DNA from: Bryopsis sp. KO-2023
Taxonomy: Eukaryota; Chlorophyta; Ulvophyceae; Bryopsidales; Bryopsidaceae
Length of the DNA stretch: 64,000 nt
Direction: 5' to 3'
Assembly (NCBI GenBank): GCA_030272585.1
Contig: BSYQ01000005.1
Coordinates: forward strand, 2,418,001 to 2,482,000
Shown here: piece after piece, positions 43,202 through 53,800 of the stretch
Position numbering within the stretch: position 1 is the stretch's first letter
Layout of the letters: each line of letters begins with the position of its first letter
Translations under genes and position numbers: made by a program
The notes under the pieces: model-generated
The model's input: the letters and a program-made list of their open reading frames with translations, nothing else
The model's database searches: none
Told to the model about the DNA's origin: nothing

Positions 43202-43658
43202 TGGGCGGGTTTTGCTGGCACAGTCAGCCGCGGCTGACGCATTTGTGGCAGCGCTTGCCTGTTGTGTTTGGGCCAGCGTGCGCCTTGTTTTTTCTTCAGT
43301 CGTTTTTGGCCACTACTTTAGCTTTAAAAGGCGTTGTCCTTATGTTCTCGCCACCTTCTTGCTTTTCCCGCCCACCCGGCCCGTTTTTCTTTGGTATTTT
43401 GTGCAGTTTTTTGTTTAAATCCTGCACGGGGAAAAGAGAGTTACAGGAAAATGAATGAGGATTTTGTATAGGGGGTAATCTCTTTCGGACAAAGGCATAT
43501 TTGATTTTACAAACATATGGGACAGTTTTTTGAAAGTTGAATGAATGTTTATTACAGTTTCTTGGAGTGTCTGTGTGGTTGTGTGGTACTTCGAGCCAGT
43601 TTTTTCCATAAGCTTGCCTATGGTTTCACACTTCTGTCCTAGTTCTACAGTCTCTCAG
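43202..43658 (+). other. 3' non-coding part of the Tigger-like transposon
   Basis: About 450 bp between two inserted miniature elements, AT-rich at the end, no frame of note. Continues after the CTGTGCAC nest at 44836. Confidence 0.55.
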
Positions 43659-43908
43659 CAGTCATGGGCTGCACAGGACAGGGTTCTGTGCGGGTTCTGT
43701 GCACCCTGTGCTGTCCTGTCCTGTTTTTCGAAATTCCACAGGCTAGAACAGAACAGACTGTCTGTTCTGTGCACAGGTCGGACCTGTGCTGCACAGGTGC
43801 ACAGACTGCACAGCACAGCACAGAACTGCACAGAATCTGCACAGAATCTGCACAGAGTCTGCACAGAAACTGCACAGACTGTGCACAGACTTTGCACAGA
43901 CCTGCACA

Positions 43909-44275
43909 CAGACATGGGCTGAGACCCCTGTGCACAGGACAGGACAGAACAGACTGTCTGTGCTGTGCACAGGATCAGACCTGTGCTGCACAGGTGCACA
44001 GACCTGTACAGCACAGCACAGACAGGGTCTGTGCAACATCTGTGCAGTTTCTGTGCAGTTCTGTGCAGATTCTGTGCCAAATCTGTGCAGATTCTGTGCA
44101 GATCTGTGCTGTGCTATGCAGGTCTGCTCACCTGTGCAGCACAGGTCTGACCCTGTGCACAGCACAGACAGTCTGTGCTGTTCTGGCCTGTGCAATTCCG
44201 CTGCACAGGACAGGACAGCACAGGGTGCACAGAACCTGCACAGGACAGGGGTCTGTCCTGTGCAGCCCATGACTG
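43909..44275. mobile_element. CTGTGCAC-family element nested in its own family, insert 1
   Basis: A 367-bp copy in opposite orientation, ends CAGACATGGGCTG and CAGCCCATGACTG, 8-bp duplication CCTGCACA (43901-43908 and 44276-44283). Confidence 0.88.
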
Positions 44276-44338
44276 CCTGCACAGACTTTGTACAGACCCT
44301 GTCTGTGCTGTGCTGTACAGGTCTGTGCACCTGTGCAG

Positions 44339-44742
44339 CAGACATGGGCTGAGACCTCTGTGCACAGGACAGGACAGAACAGACTGTCTGTTCTGTGCAC
44401 AGGGTCAGACCTGTGCTGCACAGGTGCACAGACCTGTACAGCACAGCACAGACAGGGTCTGTGCAAAATCTGTGCAGTTTCTGTGCAGTTCTGTGCAGAT
44501 TCTGTGCAAAATCTGTGCAGATTCTGTGCAGTTCTGTGCAGATTCTGTGCAGTTCTGTGCAGATTCTGTGCAGTTCTGTGCTGTGCTGTGCAGGTCTGTG
44601 CACCTGTGCAGCACAGGTCTGACCCTGTGCACAGAACAGACAGTCTGTTCTGTCCTGGCCTGTGCAATTCCGCTGCACAGGACAGGACAGCACAGGGTGC
44701 ACAGAACCTGCACAGAACCCTGTCCTGTGCAGCCCATGACTG
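44339..44742. mobile_element. CTGTGCAC-family element nested in its own family, insert 2
   Basis: A 404-bp copy, ends CAGACATGGGCTG and CAGCCCATGACTG, 8-bp duplication CTGTGCAG (44331-44338 and 44743-44750). Confidence 0.88.
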
Positions 44743-45117
44743 CTGTGCAGCACAGGTCCGACCCTGTGCACAGAACAGACAGTCTGTTCTGTCCTGTCCT
44801 GTGCACAGGGGTCTCAGCCCATGTCTGTCTCTCAGCCACATCTAGGATCACATTCAAGGTGTGCCAAGATTTTCTCAGTCTCAAACCGGCGTTATGTCGA
44901 GTACGGCGCTATTCAAAGCGGCGGTATTGGGTGACCCGAATGTAATAGCTTCCCTTAGCTTCCATGACCAAACCTTACGTCCCATTACCGAATGAAGCTA
45001 CCCTAAAACTACCATATGTCTTTCACGCCCAGTTCTAACCGTTACAGGAACAACACATGTAACACTTGAGATATCCGGATCCGGTCTGGCAGGGTCAAAA
45101 GTGATATCCGTACAACA

Positions 45118-45957
45118 CTAGTCAAGACCATGCCTCATCTGGACCCACGTGCAGTCATGAAAGGACTCATACTCAACCCGTTCCTCCACACAATCCACAT
45201 ATTCGGTTGGGTCTGCCATGGACGCATCACGAGAAGGTCCTTTGGATGGGGGAATTAGGCCTAGTTTCATATTAGCCAATTGGGCCAGGTCATCATCATC
45301 ACTGGAATCAACATAGACAAGCGGGTCTATATCTTCAGCCGTATTCACATCATATCCAACATTGTCAGTTATGACGTTCGCCTCTGCCTCCTTAACCACC
45401 TTCGTTTTACAAACGTCCTTTTGTGACAAACGATCCAAGTGAGCAATTGATTCCCGTCGACATTCTAGGAAATTTTCAACCACACGTTTCCAGGCAATTA
45501 TCAGCATCTTATAATCATTGATATTCTCATAATTGATGCGTGATTCACTGAAAATTGGCTTCTTGTATGTCGCTCTTGCCGAAGTCTCAATATCCTCATC
45601 TTGATCAGTTCTGTCAATATGATTATTAGATACCGCATGCACATCCATATATTCTTGTAATGCTGGTTTTCATGGTCGTTCATCCACTAACATCTAGTTG
45701 AGGTAATTTCCCACATGATTCTTGATCCTTTTCAGCGGGCATTCTCTGAAGTCATAGATAGCCAACGTCTACCTCATTTCCGATGGTAACGCTCGAAACA
45801 GGATTTGAGCCGCCCTTTGTGTGTCGAGCTTTGTGGGAGTGTATTTGTTGACATGTCTAATGAATCTGCTAACGGGTGTGTTCAGTCTTTCATTCGGTAG
45901 TTTCTTCAATGTTCGAACTTTTCCTTCAGCATTCAATGTCGCTTCAAGTGGCAACAC
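45118..45957 (-). pseudogene. Unrecognised minus-strand frames, possibly a transposon remnant
   Basis: Two minus-strand frames: 45769-45957, a basic 62-codon piece (RAAQILFRALPSEMR), and 45118-45648, a 176-codon acidic piece with SSDDDDLAQLANMKLG. I recognise no domain. They sit directly beside the tRNA-bearing repeat at about 45990, so the repeat may have inserted into this gene. Could be an old DNA-transposon or retroelement gene; no claim of function. Confidence 0.35.
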
Positions 45958-45989
45958 TTAAAGGCTTTAAGTACCTATTTTTTGCAATA

Positions 45990-46641
45990 GTAACAAACGG
46001 GTACTTAGAGGTAACGGCCCCCAATTGAGCGTCCCTATGGTGGGGTCCGCTACTTCGTAGTGCCTTCGACTCGGGCTTAGCCAACCCGGGTTTGAATCCC
46101 CCTTGAGTCGACCGACTCCCTCTAGTCGGAGGCTGGTGAGCTTGGCTCACGTCATTCATACATTAAAAATGTATATAATAATATCACTTTGTTGTTTAAT
46201 CAATTAACTCACTTCCTGATTGATTAATACACAATTAACACACTAAATGCTTAATTGTGTGACCTGTTCTAGACAGGTGCCAGGTCGGTCTAGACAAGCA
46301 ACCCACCTGTCCAGACAGACCTGGAGCCGGTCTAAAACAGGAGAACCCCCCTGTCAAGACAAGGTCGTTCCGGTTTTAGACAGGTCACATCGCCTGTCTA
46401 ATAAGGCGAAATATTGGTGTGACCTGTCTAAAACCGGAAAATCTGTCAGACATCCGGTCCAGATTTCTGCAGATTTCCGAGGTTGACTGGACCGGACCAG
46501 ACCGGTCGCAACCTGTCCGGTCTTGCAAGGACCGGCGTTTTTTGCTGGACTAGACAGGACCGGACAGGTCAGCCGGTCCATAGACAGGTTGGACCGGATC
46601 GGACCGGTTTTTCGCTGTCGGTCCGGTCGGGCCCAGGTCTG
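45990..46641 (+). repeat. ACCGGTCC-rich dispersed repeat with tRNA-like B box, copy 2
   Basis: Inverted relative of 18529-19181, ending GGGCCCAGGTCTG. The tRNA-like part on the plus strand reads AACCCGGGTTTGAATCC (about 46083-46099; B box with one change) and the body carries GACCTGTCTAAAACCGG variants. It borders a scrap of the CAGAGTTGTGC family (about 46660-46682). Confidence 0.65.
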
Positions 46642-47185
46642 TTCATGACGGCAATGGGCCGTTAATAACGGCGCACAACTCTGGTCGAGAAGCGTTTGTG
46701 TGAAACATCTCACTTCAAAACCACCTTATCTACGGGGGGTGGGAAATTGAGAGATGGTAAAAAGGCTCGAATCGGGAACTACGAGGGGAAAAACTAAATA
46801 GTCTTTGGAAGAAAAACTTTCGAAATTAACAAAGGCTAACAATTCTGGGGGAAAAACAAATTTTTTTAGTTTAAAATGAAAAAAAGTTTGGTGCCTAACG
46901 AAAAAGTCAGGAACAAGAACAGAAAATTACGAAAATTCGAGAAATGCATATCAGTGTGTGGAGCCTGTACAGGGACACTAAAGGTGTCATCCATTGAAGA
47001 AGCTTTTTATTTCCCACTTCGAGTTGTTTCAGCTTGGTCGATTGTTAGATGCAATGGGTAGTTTTCCTAATAACAAATGTGTCGACCACAATCAAATTTA
47101 TTGATTTGCGGGTAGCAAACGACGTATAAAAACTTAAGAGTTTGAATGGTCATGTACAAAGTTTTTTTTGAAACAATAACAAAAT
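46642..47185. other. Transition from repeats to host genes
   Basis: A scrap of CAGAGTTGTGC-family terminus (about 46660-46682), then AT-rich sequence. The part near 47100-47185 is probably the 3' untranslated region of the LYR-ApaG gene. No gene I can support. Confidence 0.4.
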
Positions 47186-50100
47186 TTATCCCGTGCCCAT
47201 CAATAGAAATGGACCAACTTTGGCTTCAAATGCACCAACGGATAGACCCTTGGAATCCAACTTCTCCATCTAAAAGAAGAGCAATAAGAGTTTCAAGAAT
47301 TCTAAAGATTTAGAACTTTTCTCCAACTACTATTTTGTGGAGGTAATTTTTGGGGGGTACGAGCAAGTGTAAATCAATTCATTCATTCATCAGTATACAA
47401 ACACTGAGGAAAATCGACCATTTATACTTCAAACGGGTGAATAGGCTCAAAAGGAATTTTGAAAGTATGTTAATCAAGTTCTATATTCAGGTGGTTTTGG
47501 TTAGAAACTCCAAACCCATCATTCAGTCTAAGTGGCATCAACTACCTTCAATGACCAATATAGTACTCATTCCATCTATTGATGGATGACACGTTTTTTT
47601 TATTTATTGGAGAGGCGAACAAGGATTAGGGGGTGTTTGTTAAAACAACTACCAAAAGCTGGTAGGCCGAACACTCTTGATGATGATGAGAAACGAAGAA
47701 GATTTCCATTCAAACAAAATAAATAGTAATAAAAATAATAAATAAATTTTATGTATTAATCTCTTTGAAATTTACAAATGGTCGTGGGTTTTTGGATGCA
47801 AGAAACGAATCTGAAGTGATTATTGACGTTCCATGGATTCTTAGTTCTTAAAACACTCACCCCGAAACTTCCCCACATCTCTGCTGATTTTGACTTCGTT
47901 ACGCATCCACTAGTGTATTCAAAAATTTGCGCATTTTCTGGGTCGAACGTAGGTGTCTGGCCTAGGGCAGACGGAACAACATAAAAACTTAATCTTTGTC
48001 GGTTGGAATATCCCCCCCCCCCCCCCCCCCAAAAAAAAAAGCAAGAAAAAACAATTTACCCCAGAAAAATCAAAATAGTTTGCGAAAGAACAGAAACACC
48101 ATGTGGATGACTGATACATCACATGGAAAATGACTATATTGAAACTACATCAACATATGAAATACAAAAAAAAACATTATATATTTTCCAACGATATTCA
48201 CGTGCCCATATGTTCACATCGATCTAGTATTTTTAATACTTAATGAAAAGTACATTCAAGCGAGCGACAATAATAAGAAAAAACTTTCAAGAAATATTTG
48301 CTTAGTGCAATTTTCTTACCAACTACTCCATAGGAGCCCTTCGGAACGATGGTTTTGGTGTCTCCGCTTGATTCCTGAAAAAAGAATTCAAATATAAATC
48401 ACCACATTTATTTTTCTGGATGGGTACAGACCAATTTATCTATCTGTTTTTTATTTTTATTTATTTTTATTGACTTCACCAACATTTGGGCAAGATGGAT
48501 TTATCCGGAACAGAGGATATTATGACACTTGAATTTCTGAGTCAGTCTGTATGAAGGGGTGCACCTGGCAATATCATTTTCTTATGATATTTTTTAAACA
48601 TTTTTGAATTGAAAAATATGCCTGTGCCGGTGTCATTTTTAGAAAAGTTAAATTATTTTTTTTTGGAAACGATATAAAATTATGACAGTGGTGTTTTCGT
48701 TCTTGTTCCTCAAATATATCGAAGAAAAAAAAAAAGAGTTGAAAAAGATTCACCTTCAACATCCAAGACCTTGAAACCAGTCTGACTTTTTCTGTTGACC
48801 TACAAACATGATGCCAAGGCATTCAAATCAGTACATTTGTACAAAAACATATAAACTATAGCCGAATTAACTTTTCTTTTTCATATTAAAAAAAAAGGAA
48901 AACTCAATGAAATATTATTAAAAATCTGCATTTTTGCTTATTCTGAGTTGAATCACTAATTTATCGACCGAAACAAAGAAAAGGGCATGGAGAAATCCAC
49001 AGTGGTGTGGAAAGTCAAGCCAAACTACACAACATGACTACTGCGGAATAAGATTTTTTTAAATTTTTTTTCAAGTCAGCCAACTTTTCATTTTTTTTCC
49101 AAGGAGCGTGCCTGAAACAAGGGTGGAAGAAAAAAAAATCGAAATTTACTTTGAAAAAATTAAGTAATTATAATTTGCTTTCTCCGATGAAATGAAAAAG
49201 AAAAACATATGTATGTATATATATATTTCATATATATCGTGAACCATACCCAGGTGCAGGCCTATATTCCACTCGTATTCTATACGAAAAAATATTTTGA
49301 GGGCTTCCGCCATATTCATTAAAAGCCTGGAGCACCAGAAAAAAAAAAGGAAAAGTATACATAATTAACACAACATTATTTTGGAAAAAAAAATGCAAAC
49401 TAAAACCACCAAAAATGCAGTGGGGAAATCGATTTATAAACAAAGCGTGAATGCTTTAACAATTTGAAATCTTTCTACGAGACTTTCACAGTTTGTTCAA
49501 CACTTTTCTTTTCCTTGGGCTGGGGGGGGGGGTGTTTTTTTTTTGCTTCTTTATAAATCAATGTTCGGAAATAAAAAAATTTGAAACATGAATAATAGCA
49601 GTCCCACACCCCCTACGAAGCCAAAATGTATTTTTCCTAGGGGATTCACATCAAGGTGTCAGAATTTGGAGTCCTGAAATCAATAAATCCACTTCTGGCA
49701 TTCACTTCTCATGTGAAAACCACATTTGGACACCTACTCCACATCTATTTGAATCCTATTGAGTGCAAACCCTTTTTAGATTCACTCTGTTTGCCTTTCT
49801 CAACCCCCCAACCCCCCAAAAGCCTTGCAATTCCTCTCTTTTCTCAAGGAAATTTGGATGTGTGCATGTCACAAACAGAAGAAGGTGTCTGACATGGAAG
49901 TGAAATCATAAGCAACGTTTTGATGGAGGAGCCGATGTGTCCAAAAACTCACCCCGAGAAATTTTGGAGTCACATCCACTGAGACGCCCTGAGTGACGGA
50001 GTGGCTGGAACACAATTCCAATTGAAATTGTTCTCTCAATATTTTGAATGCACCTAGAGCCTTCAAAAAAAAAAAACGAACTTTGAAACGCAACGAAACA

Positions 50101-51241
50101 TGTATTCAAAAGACAACAGGAATGCTAAAGCCCAACAGGATATTGCCTTCCCCCCCCCCCCAAAAAAAACACTCTGTTGAATCAGCGAAAAACCATATTC
50201 ATTACAGCATTGCCAACAGAAAATGGCCCAGAATTGTTCCTGTTGATGCGATTTCTTTCAAGATCTTGAAAGTGTATGTTTTGATTTGGAATGGTGTTTT
50301 GTTTTGTTTTTCAGGGGGGGGGGGTCAATATATTTTTATGTTTTGCACCTGTGAGGTAGATTCATTGCTTGGATTCCCGTTTCTAAAATTCTTCTTGATG
50401 CACTCTCGCAATTCATTGTTGCTTCGGAGGGGCATATCCGGAAAATGCGACAGAAAAGGAAATAATTGTTGAACCACTGTAGCCTCACCTGTTAAACACA
50501 TTTTTTTTTTAACAAGAAGAAAATAAAATTTAAAAAAATTATCCTCACACAGAAAAAAAAGAAAAAAATTAACGAATCAAAAAATTATTAATAATTGGTA
50601 AAAAAAAGCAGCCCAGAAAAACAGATCAATGGAAATACTATGAATGCTTCTCGTTGTTTTTTTCAGATGGACTTTTTTTGGGTTTATGTGGGTGTTTTTT
50701 TGCCCATATCAAAATAATTGAAAGATTTTGGTTTATGTCTGAAAGAGAAATGAATTAATGAGGGTCGATATCACTGATTTCACAACACCACATTCCTCAG
50801 AGGGGAAAAAAAACAATGGTAAGTGACAATACAGTGGATATTTCAGATTTGCATAATTTATACAATTAAGCAAAACATAATAAAATTAAAAAATCAGGCA
50901 GCACATTCACAAGAAATTGGATTTCGTGTGTGTCCAGGTCAGACCCTTCTCATATATAAAAGCACATGCCCTTCTATAATTTCTTTTTTTTTGTTTCCAT
51001 GATTTATTTATTTCCAATATTTTATATATATATACATTTTTTATTTTTTTTAATTATTTTCAGAATGCACTTGATCTTGGCCCTCACCCTCAGCACCACT
51101 GGGAATCCAACGACAGGTCCCCCACTTCTCTCGGCCGCCCTCCATAGGCATGCGGCTTTTCAAAACGGCACCTCGTTTTTCCAAAGCCGCGGTTTGCCGA
51201 CACAAGGACCGATACATCGCGATGAACAAACTCGTCGACAT
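47186..51241 (-). CDS. LYR-motif/ApaG-domain fusion protein
   Basis: Eight exons on the minus strand: 51088-51241, 50349-50488, 49953-50060, 49250-49326, 48754-48799, 48320-48374, 47861-47961, 47186-47269; all GT-AG, all in phase, about 254 residues. An alternative first donor at 51172 gives 226 residues in the same phase. The start MSTSLFIAMYRSLCR carries an LYR-type motif, and NNELRECIKKNFR and ALGAFKILREQF complete a Complex1_LYR-like domain, whose members act in mitochondrial iron-sulfur and respiratory-complex assembly. Then comes a complete ApaG/DUF525 beta-sandwich (VSVDVTPKFLG, FSYRIRVEY, VRLVSRSW, GVVGQTPTF, FEYTSG, EMWGSF, FEAKVGPFLL). ApaG domains in eukaryotes are protein-interaction modules (FBXO3, POLDIP2). 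No F-box or YccV domain is present. The function of the fusion is unknown to me; a mitochondrial role is inference. It shares a 300-bp divergent promoter with the J-domain gene. Confidence 0.85.
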
Positions 51242-51541
51242 GGCTGGCTCCAACGAAAATTCCCAACCTTGGATTTAGAAATTAGCCAATCGGCGTGGGT
51301 CGACCGACTTCGATGCCAGGATGCCAAGCAGACCTCATCCAACGATGCGAAAATTCCCAGACTTGAGAAATCGACAAACGAAGGAACCGCCCCGCAGGCA
51401 ATGCATTTTCGTTTTCGGGAAGGGGGCGGCCATGTTCAGTAACAATCGGCGCTCCGTCAGACATGGAAGACAATCTTAAATCGCTGAATTCTTAACTTAA
51501 CCCACGGTTTTCTGTCCGAGAAAAATCGTGGTGTTGTGTCG
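51242..51541. promoter_or_regulatory. Divergent promoter between LYR-ApaG and J-domain genes
   Basis: 300 bp between two start codons pointing away from each other, notably more GC-rich and less T-run-rich than the introns and intergenic DNA around it. Both genes would have their 5' untranslated regions here. No TATA box stands out. Confidence 0.5.
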
Positions 51542-53192
51542 ATGGATGAGAGGTTGTTCAACCGAGCGTTCAATCGCGCTTTGAATGCGAATCGATCCGA
51601 TGAGGATGAAGCGGAGCCCAGAGTCGGTCCAACGGAGGAGACAGCGGAGCCCAGAGAACCCGCTGCTGTTATTTTGGAAGCCTTGAGGGAAAAAAACTAT
51701 TTCAGGTTGGTTTTTTTTTTGTTTTTTTTCTGAAATTCCCGTGTTTATATGCTTTTATCACGATGTGGAGGTGGTGTTGGTTCAAGAATTGAATTAAACG
51801 AAACAGAAAAATTACGTTGACAAAACAAAGATTATACATCAATGATGTCTTTTTGTTTTCTGAACTTCAGAATTCTAGGCTTGGAATTACCAACGGTGGA
51901 TGAATTGGGGAACCCTTGCTGGCCTTGCACTTCGAAAGATGTCTCCAGAGCTTATCGTCGGATCTCGTTGGCTGTTCATCCCGACAAAAATCCCACCGAA
52001 GAAGCTCGGAAAGCCTTCGAAGCCGTCAACAAAGCTCACAGAATGCTGACTAATCCCGGAGACCTGGTGGGTGGGGGGGAAAGAAAGGGAAAGAAAACAT
52101 CGATTGTAATGAAGAACATGTGTTTTCGGCGGAATTTGTGTAGAAAAAATAATATGTGTAGAAAAGGAAGACGGGGGTTATGAACAATGTTTGAGGATCG
52201 ATGGGGTGCCCTCCAGCGTTGCCTTGTATTAAAAAAAAAAAAAAAGGATAAGGTTATGTTGAATTGGTCATGGAATGATCCGCTCGGGATCGAATCCTGA
52301 TGGGTGCGATTCTGAGGGAGGGGAGACCTGGGGGGGGAAGCTGAGATTTGCTGTAGGATTCGGCATTTCAAAGATCTCATAATTTTTTTTTTCTTAAGCT
52401 TTTTTTTTCTCCTTACATCACAGGAATAACTTTTTTAAAGACCCGTCATATATGTATTTTTTTCTTTTGCTGACAAGAGAATGAACAGTCTCCAATTTGT
52501 ATTTTTTTTTTATTTTTTTTTTGTGCAGGAGACGATTTTGAGGGATTCCACAGAGCTTGCGAAAAGGAGGAAAGAAGAGCTGGAAGCTAGAGCGACCGTG
52601 GATGAGAGGGTGACCCTCAATGCGCAAAAAATCTCCCAACAGAAGAAACTACAAAAGATTCAGGTAAAAAGAGCTTTTTTTTTCCCGAGAAAATGGCATG
52701 AGAGAGGAGTGGGGTGGGTAGGGCGATTGCTGGATGTTTATTTTTTTTTCTCGTATCGATGTTGATCTAGTTAAGACGCATCAGAACGGGGAAAAAAAAA
52801 GAATGGTTTTCTGATGAATTGCCCCCATCTGATTTTTTTGAGCTGATTTCGTTCAGAGAGGGTTTTTTTCCCCGACTTCTGATTGGATAGGTCTCTGTTT
52901 GATTTCTTTTTTTTTTTTTGGTGTTTTTTTTTTTTAAATCCAGAAAAACGAATTCGAAGGGGAGATATTGAGACAAGTGAAATCTATGCGTGAACGGAGC
53001 AGCAAGAGAAAAGCCAGACAATCCACCACCAGGCGAAAAGGGGATAAGGATGGGAAAGATTTTGGAGAGAAAAAAATCACTGAGGATGAGGAAGATGGAG
53101 GGGAAGCCCAAAGCGAACCCGAAGAATGGGAGCATCGAAAAAATCTGAGAAAACAGGGTGCCAAGAAAAAAAAGCCAAAATTGATATTTTGA
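51542..53192 (+). CDS. J-domain protein (DNAJC8-like layout)
   Basis: Four exons: 51542-51705, 51871-52066, 52529-52663, 52944-53192; GT-AG, in phase, 247 residues. The start is the first ATG in frame (MDERLFNRAFNR). After an acidic linker comes a J domain (about 52-115) from YFRILGLELP through the HPD motif (AVHPDKNPTEEARKAF) to LTNP; between helix I and II it has an insert containing GNPCWPC. The remainder is a long charged helix and a very basic tail (KKKKPKLIF), a likely nuclear signal. J domains stimulate Hsp70. The order, short N-terminus, J domain, charged helix and basic tail, recalls the splicing-associated DNAJC8/SPF31, but similarity outside the J domain is too weak to name it. Confidence 0.85.
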
Positions 53193-53800
53193 TGCCCAGC
53201 GCTGCTGGTTTGCTGGTTTGTTGGGGTTGGAAGGGTAAAAAATAAATAAACAATCCTCGCAGAATAGATTTGATTTCCTTTCTAGGATGTGCGTATATAG
53301 CCATGGTGTAAATGTAAGTTGGTCGAGATGGTGTTACTTTTTCCATCGTTTTTTTTTTTATTTTTTTTCTCGAAACAGATTATTATCGATGGTTTATACT
53401 TTGATTGAAAACAGCGAATAGTAACGACATCTCCAAATCGTTGTCGTCAAATGATGATGTTTTTTCTATCTCATCTTCAAATTCTTTATTTTCTGTTTCA
53501 ATCTTGATTCCAGATACGATCCTCTCCGCTTCGAAAGTTACATTTGTAGTTTTTGGGTACACCCAAAAAAAACACTTGATGACGGTAAACACTCAAGAAT
53601 CAGGGACCCCCCCAAAAGAAAAGCCAACCAAATTCAAGCCAGCGACACAAGCAAGAAAAAAAACAACAAAACGCACGCAGCCCCCCAACTGGCGAGCGAC
53701 CCTTGAGAATTTCCACCGAGTTTCACACCTGCCCTTTTCCCGAAACGATACCCCTCCATCTTGAAAAAAAAAAGAATGTTACAATTTTTCCCAATCTCCA
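53193..53800. other. Convergent intergenic region
   Basis: Lies between the 3' ends of the J-domain gene and RAB23. A minus-strand frame at 53383-53592 is open but has no family landmark. AATAAA-like signals (AAATAAATAAAC near 53240) may end the J-domain transcript. Confidence 0.4.

Larger units (their letters stand above)
43659..44827. mobile_element. hAT-like CTGTGCAC-family element with two same-family insertions
   Basis: Outer copy with ends CAGTCATGGGCTG and CAGCCCATGTCTG and 8-bp duplication TCTCTCAG (43651-43658 and 44828-44835). Its own sequence (43659-43908, 44284-44338, 44751-44827) is the same motif mixture as 2087-2498. Two further copies inserted into it are listed separately. 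All frames look open because of the repeat, not because of genes. Confidence 0.9.
17245..44942 (+). mobile_element. Tigger/pogo-like DNA transposon, expanded by nested insertions
   Basis: The left end reads TA|CAGTGAGGTCACCC and the right end GGGTGACCCGAATG|TA, giving a TA duplication as in Tc1/mariner-pogo elements. The first 70 bases and last 65 bases match, in order, the two halves of the miniature element at 57784-57885, which fixes both ends. Its own sequence is about 2.9 kb in pieces: 17245-17578, 33842-34751, 35049-35238, 40885-41275, about 42476-42961, 43194-43658 and 44828-44942. Everything between is inserted. The 5' part holds a large imperfect palindrome (about 17400-17520 against about 33915-34015) upstream of the transposase start. 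Confidence 0.88.

Noticed and set aside
47186-51241. POLDIP2 or FBXO3 as the identity of the ApaG-domain gene
   Set aside because: Neither a YccV-like domain nor an F-box is present; the N-terminus fits an LYR domain instead.
50966-51442. Plus-strand frame over the first exon of the LYR-ApaG gene and its promoter
   Set aside because: The minus-strand LYR start and in-phase exons explain this region; the plus-strand translation has no family resemblance.
53383-53592. Minus-strand gene between the J-domain gene and RAB23
   Set aside because: An open frame of 69 codons without landmark, start context or splice partners; the plus strand is open too.
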